From Marinifilaceae bacterium (GTDB lineage: Bacteria; Bacteroidota; Bacteroidia; Bacteroidales; Marinifilaceae): a DNA stretch of 37,724 nucleotides. Position 1 is the stretch's first letter, and each line of letters opens with the position of its first letter. Location: the NCBI GenBank assembly GCA_025210485.1, contig JAOARN010000045.1, forward strand, positions 1 through 37,724, written 5' to 3'. The notes beneath the pieces are model-generated. The model searched no databases, was not told the origin of the DNA, and worked only from the letters and a program-made list of their open reading frames with translations. This document shows positions 34,099-37,724 of this stretch, in pieces. The translations under genes and the position numbers were made by a program.

Positions 34099-34580
34099 AT
34101 CGTAATAATTTTTTCTTTTAGTTTTATCTAATTTATCTAACGTAATAATTATTAAAATATTACTTAAGATAAAAGATAATACTATACTAAGTTAATTTAA
34201 GCCTGCGAAAGATAGTTATAATATTTTAATACATAAACTTGATACTGGAAAAACATTGTGAAAATTAATAAAACTTAAAGCTTTTTTCTTTTGGTTTTCA
34301 AAATTATTAAGTTTTATGTAAAAAAAACACTAAAGTCTCAGTCTAAATTTGTTTAGTTTAACTTAGATTATTCTTAGTGTAGAATGTAATCTGTTGTTAA
34401 TAAGTGTTGTATTGATAATGGATGTCTTTCCCCGAAATGTATGAAGCAAACTTAGAATTACATGCGTGTAGTTTATTGTTTTTTTATTCTGTTAAATTCT
34501 GTAATTTAAATTCTGTAATTATAAATCAATTAAAATATTTTTTGATTTTAACTATAGTTAATAATCTAAATTACATTCAG
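34099..34580. other. Intergenic region between the lipoprotein gene and ccsBA, 482 bp
   Basis: No gene seen. It holds a perfect 11-bp inverted repeat, ATAAAACTTAA (34268-34278) and TTAAGTTTTAT (34307-34317), with a 28-base loop. A near-match to the -7 box (TATTTTTTG, one base too long) lies near 34544-34552, ahead of ccsBA. The frame is open from 34422 but gives no CcsB-like sequence before 34581. Confidence 0.4.
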
Positions 34581-37500
34581 ATGAATAAGTACTATAAATA
34601 TATTTTGAGTTTCAGAGTTTTAATGCTTGTATTGTTGGTGTTTATTAGTAGTTTGTTAATTGCTAGTTTTATTGAATTTGAGCATGGAGCATCTTTTGCT
34701 AGATCTTTAGTTTATAATAGTTTGGGTTTTAAGCTAGTGTTTGCTTTGATATTTATAGTTCTGGTTATCATGGTGTTTAGATACAAAAAATATTTAAAGC
34801 ATAGATTTAGTATTTTGTTAATTCATATAGGTATTATACTGATAATTATTGGTGCTTCCTTAACTCATTTCAAATCGCTTGATGGAACTGTTCATTTGCG
34901 AGAGGGTGATACAGTTGAGGGTTATTTTTCAAATTCTAACTATATTCAAATTAAGGAAGTGAATGGGGATTATGTAAATCAGCAATATACCGAGTTTGAG
35001 TTTAATGATTTTGTAAATAACGATTTTAGATATAAACTTGAAAAGACGGAAGCTAAACTAAAGCTGATAAATCTTTTGGAAAATGTGAGATTTAATTATA
35101 AAAAAGCGGATTCCGGTGTAGCATATGTTCAAATCATAATAACTGATATACATAACAAAACAAGCAGAATTTTAGATCTTGTGGAGGGTGAAAATAAGTA
35201 TATTGATGAGATTAAATTTAGTTTTAATGAAAAATCTAGCTCATCAGATATTATGATAGATTATTCTGATAGTTTATATATTAGTTCTAATCATAAGTTG
35301 AAAAGTGTAGACTTATACAGCAGAGATAGCTTGGTTCATCAATCTGAAAAAATAAAATTTAAGTCCAATATCAAATATAAAATAGGATCATACGAGATTA
35401 AACTTGCTCAGTTTGAACCATCCGTGCGCTACTCTTATTCTTCCAGCTTTGCGAATTCAGGCAGAAGTTTACTTGTTTTTAGATATAGTGGTAAAAATAA
35501 CACCAAGGATGTATTATTACATTATGATAATTCTACTTCAGTAGCCAAGAGTAGAATTAAAACACAAAATGGATTTTTAGAAATCGCATATGGTAAAATG
35601 TATAGAAAATTACCATTTTTATTATCATTGGCCAATTTCAGAATTGATAGGTATCCTGGTTCTAACAGCCCATACTCTTTTACTAGTACAATTGATGTTT
35701 TAGACGAGTCGGATAAAACGTATTTCGAGTATGATGTATATATGAATAATGTTTTGGATTATAAAGATTATAGGTTTTTTCAATCCTCTTATGATAAGGA
35801 TGAAAAGGGTAGTTTTTTAATGGTTAGTAAGGATAAATATGGTAGTTTATTTACATATTTAGGTTATATTATTCTGGCTTTTTCATCTGTATTTTACTTG
35901 ATTATGTTTAATAAAAGGCTTTTTTTTAAGTTGAATAAAAACTCTGTGCTTTTCGTGATTTTTTTTTTATTCTCTAATTCGCTTTTTTCTCAACCCAATG
36001 CTAATATACAAAAACTTGCAATACCTTTTTCCAAACTTATAGTTCTAGGGGAAGATGGTAGGTGTAAGCCAGTAAACACTCTTGTAGATGAGCTTTTCAG
36101 GAAATTAGGTGTAGAGAGTACATCTCTTACAGAAAATGAACTACTTCTTAGTATGACCTTATTCCCAGACTTATGGAAGAATAAAGAATTGATTGAATTA
36201 AAGGATCAGGAGCTGATTAATTTGATGGGTAAGAAAATGCTTAGTTATAATGATTTTTTTGAGGAAAATCATTATAAATTAATGCCATATATGAACAATG
36301 CATATTTTGGTAATCATAAAAAAACAAAGATGCAAAAATCACTCATTAAGCTTGATGAGAAGCTTAATATACTGAACTTAATTTTCACAAAAGATATACT
36401 TAAACTTTTCCCAACAAAGACAGATGGTTTTATATCAGAGATTAATTATGAAAAATCGCACTTAACAGATAGCATATTGCAAAAAAGTTTTTTCCCGATT
36501 CTGACAAATTCTTTGCAGACTGATTTTAGTGTCGGACTTATAGCAATTAAAGCTCTTAGAAATCAACAATACAATTATGGGAAAGATTTCCTGCCTTCAG
36601 AAAATAGAATTAATGCTGAAATATTTTATCATAAGTTTAATCCGTTCAGAATTTTATTTGTATTGTATTTATTATTAGGATTTATGCTTATGTTTAGTCG
36701 TATTGCTAATTTATTATTCACTAAATGGAGCATTGCTTTTCTTGATAAATATTTCTTGTGTAGTTTTGTAATCTTAATGCTTATACATTTGTTTTTTATA
36801 GTTTTACGCACCTATATCTCAGGTTTTTTACCCTTAAGTAATGCATACGAGTCTTTGATTTTTGTTTCGTTTTTGTGCTTGTTATTTGGCTTTTTCTATT
36901 ACAAAAAAACTTATTTTAGTTTATCTTCTGGAGTTATCATGGCCGGATTGGCATTGCTGGTAGCAAATTTAAATTGGATGAACCCACAAATTACTAACTT
37001 AGTACCTGTCCTTCAATCGTATTGGTTGAGTATTCATGTTTGTGTCATAATGTCTTCGTATGCATTTTTGGCTGTGGGGACTATATTGAGCCTGGTTTGC
37101 CTTGTATTGTATTGTTTAAATAATGAGCGAATATTTTGTTCAATTTCACGATCGATTAAGACTATTTCATATTTATCGAAACGAAATATTCTTTTTGGTT
37201 TTGTATTGCTATGTATTGGCTCTATATGTGGTGCTGTATGGGCAAATGAATCATGGGGTAGATATTGGGGGTGGGATCCTAAGGAAACCTGGGCTTTGAT
37301 TAGTATAATTCTCTATACTATTTTGGTGCACTATTTTTTAATGAAGCAACATTCTTTATTGTGGTATAATATTTTCACCTTATGGAGTTTTTACAGCATA
37401 ATAATGACATACTTTGGTGTGAATTATCTTTTTAATGGTCTGCATTCATATGGAAATTCTGAGTTTAGTAGTTATTATTTTCTGACATTTTCAGTATTAT

Positions 37501-37625
37501 TTTTCGCTACCATTTCTATTATTTCCCTACTTGTTTCCAAAAGGCTGAAATCTGTATTCAATAAAAAAAGCTTAGTCAAACTATGTGTGTGCTCTGCATG
37601 TGCATTTAGAACACAGTATTTGTAA
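34581..37625 (+). CDS. ccsBA: Cytochrome c biogenesis protein CcsBA (ResB-CcsA fusion)
   Basis: System II cytochrome c synthetase, 1014 residues from ATG 34581, fusing the two parts of the heme exporter/ligase. The N-terminal ResB/CcsB part has paired membrane helices (MNKYYKYILSFRVLMLVLLV; IGIILIIIGASLTHFK) and a large periplasmic domain (about 105-430). The C-terminal CcsA part has about eight helices and the tryptophan-rich heme motif WGRYWGWDPKETW at 892-904, plus flanking His residues (SIHVCVIMSSY, LVHYFLM). It ligates heme to CXXCH apocytochromes on the periplasmic side. ATG 34422 was rejected because the extra 53 residues are not family-like. The last 12 codons, after KKSLVKLC, are Cys-rich and may be intron sequence. 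Confidence 0.9.
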   Translation: MNKYYKYILSFRVLMLVLLVFISSLLIASFIEFEHGASFARSLVYNSLGFKLVFALIFIVLVIMVFRYKKYLKHRFSILLIHIGIILIIIGASLTHFKSLDGTVHLREGDTVEGYFSNSNYIQIKEVNGDYVNQQYTEFEFNDFVNNDFRYKLEKTEAKLKLINLLENVRFNYKKADSGVAYVQIIITDIHNKTSRILDLVEGENKYIDEIKFSFNEKSSSSDIMIDYSDSLYISSNHKLKSVDLYSRDSLVHQSEKIKFKSNIKYKIGSYEIKLAQFEPSVRYSYSSSFANSGRSLLVFRYSGKNNTKDVLLHYDNSTSVAKSRIKTQNGFLEIAYGKMYRKLPFLLSLANFRIDRYPGSNSPYSFTSTIDVLDESDKTYFEYDVYMNNVLDYKDYRFFQSSYDKDEKGSFLMVSKDKYGSLFTYLGYIILAFSSVFYLIMFNKRLFFKLNKNSVLFVIFFLFSNSLFSQPNANIQKLAIPFSKLIVLGEDGRCKPVNTLVDELFRKLGVESTSLTENELLLSMTLFPDLWKNKELIELKDQELINLMGKKMLSYNDFFEENHYKLMPYMNNAYFGNHKKTKMQKSLIKLDEKLNILNLIFTKDILKLFPTKTDGFISEINYEKSHLTDSILQKSFFPILTNSLQTDFSVGLIAIKALRNQQYNYGKDFLPSENRINAEIFYHKFNPFRILFVLYLLLGFMLMFSRIANLLFTKWSIAFLDKYFLCSFVILMLIHLFFIVLRTYISGFLPLSNAYESLIFVSFLCLLFGFFYYKKTYFSLSSGVIMAGLALLVANLNWMNPQITNLVPVLQSYWLSIHVCVIMSSYAFLAVGTILSLVCLVLYCLNNERIFCSISRSIKTISYLSKRNILFGFVLLCIGSICGAVWANESWGRYWGWDPKETWALISIILYTILVHYFLMKQHSLLWYNIFTLWSFYSIIMTYFGVNYLFNGLHSYGNSEFSSYYFLTFSVLFFATISIISLLVSKRLKSVFNKKSLVKLCVCSACAFRTQYL

Positions 37626-37724
37626 GTTCTATAAAAAGTTCGAAAATACAAACTTTTTAACATAAAACAAAAACAAATAGTTAGTTCTTTTTCCAGAGGG
37701 TGTAAGTCCCTTATACAGGGAGTC
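37587..37724 (+). mobile_element. Possible 5' part of a group II intron (cut by window end)
   Basis: Starting at 37587 the sequence reads GTGTGCTCTGCATGTGC, close to the 5' end GUGUGCCCGGCAUGGGUGC that I recall for one bacterial group II intron class. About 90 bases later AGGGTGTAAGTCCC and AGGGAGTC occur, like the GGGUGNAAGUCCC hairpin in domain I of those introns. The spacing is longer than I would expect and no reverse transcriptase is visible, as the window ends. An alternative is chance similarity: a hairpin at 37632-37659 just past the ccsBA stop could be an ordinary terminator. Confidence 0.35.
37632..37659 (+). terminator. Weak hairpin just after the ccsBA stop
   Basis: TAAAAAGTT (37632-37640) and AACTTTTTA (37651-37659) form a 9-bp A+T-rich stem with a 10-base loop, seven bases past TAA 37623-37625. 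It may end ccsBA, which would speak against an intron there. Confidence 0.35.

Noticed and set aside
34422..34580. Longer ccsBA start at 34422
   Set aside because: The extra residues match no ResB protein; the family N-terminus starts at 34581.
1..37724. CRISPR array, tRNA, rRNA or prophage
   Set aside because: No regularly spaced repeats, cloverleaf with a T-loop GGTTCRA-type motif, rRNA sequence or phage gene was seen.

Overview
The window looks like chromosomal DNA from a member of the Bacteroidota, most likely a low-G+C marine lineage of Bacteroidales/Marinilabiliales. The pointers are a TonB-receptor/GLPGLI pair, a DUF4835/PorD protein of the type IX secretion group, a fused ResB-CcsA cytochrome c biogenesis protein, promoters of the TTG-N(16-20)-TAnnTTTG kind, and an almost complete lack of Shine-Dalgarno sequences. 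Lineage below phylum level is inference. Most of the window is housekeeping sequence of even composition; I see no phage, CRISPR array, tRNA or rRNA.

Layout. 1-803: gene-free left edge with a 34-bp perfect palindrome and a tandem 24-bp repeat. 804-1649: YitT-type membrane protein, convergent with a GLPGLI protein plus TonB-dependent receptor operon (1712-5295, minus). 5911-7103: small membrane protein and a divergent Lgt-like transferase. 7366-8748 (minus): purple-acid-phosphatase-like phosphoesterase. 8749-9844: largely empty. 9845-11896 (minus): htpG. 12144-15035: large secreted protein joining a zinc-peptidase domain, a propeller and a barrel-like C-terminus. 15362-18630: thrS-infC-rpmI-rplT, where infC begins at a non-canonical AUA codon behind a strong Shine-Dalgarno sequence. 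18687-24224 (minus): dapB, an NdpA-type nucleoid protein, an acyltransferase, recN and porD. 24660-25259: acpH. 25324-28207: a MATE exporter divergent from a Crp-type regulator and a methyltransferase. 28420-31987: DUF2339/DUF3999 membrane pair. 32072-33898: thioesterase and rarA. 33961-34098 (minus): a 45-residue lipoprotein. 34581-37625: CcsBA. The last ~140 bases carry motifs resembling the 5' part of a group II intron.

How the parts fit. Information processing (thrS, infC, rpmI, rplT, recN, rarA, htpG, ndpA) is interleaved with envelope biology (TonB receptor, Lgt-like enzyme, PorD, CcsBA, lipoprotein, secreted peptidase). Almost every convergent or operon boundary is marked by a clear hairpin terminator, and recognisable promoters decide several start codons (12144, 15362, 26691, 32072). 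The points most worth a second look are the AUA start of infC, the right-edge intron-like sequence, the peptidase-propeller-barrel protein, the divergent Lgt paralogue behind a hairpin, and the small lipoprotein gene.
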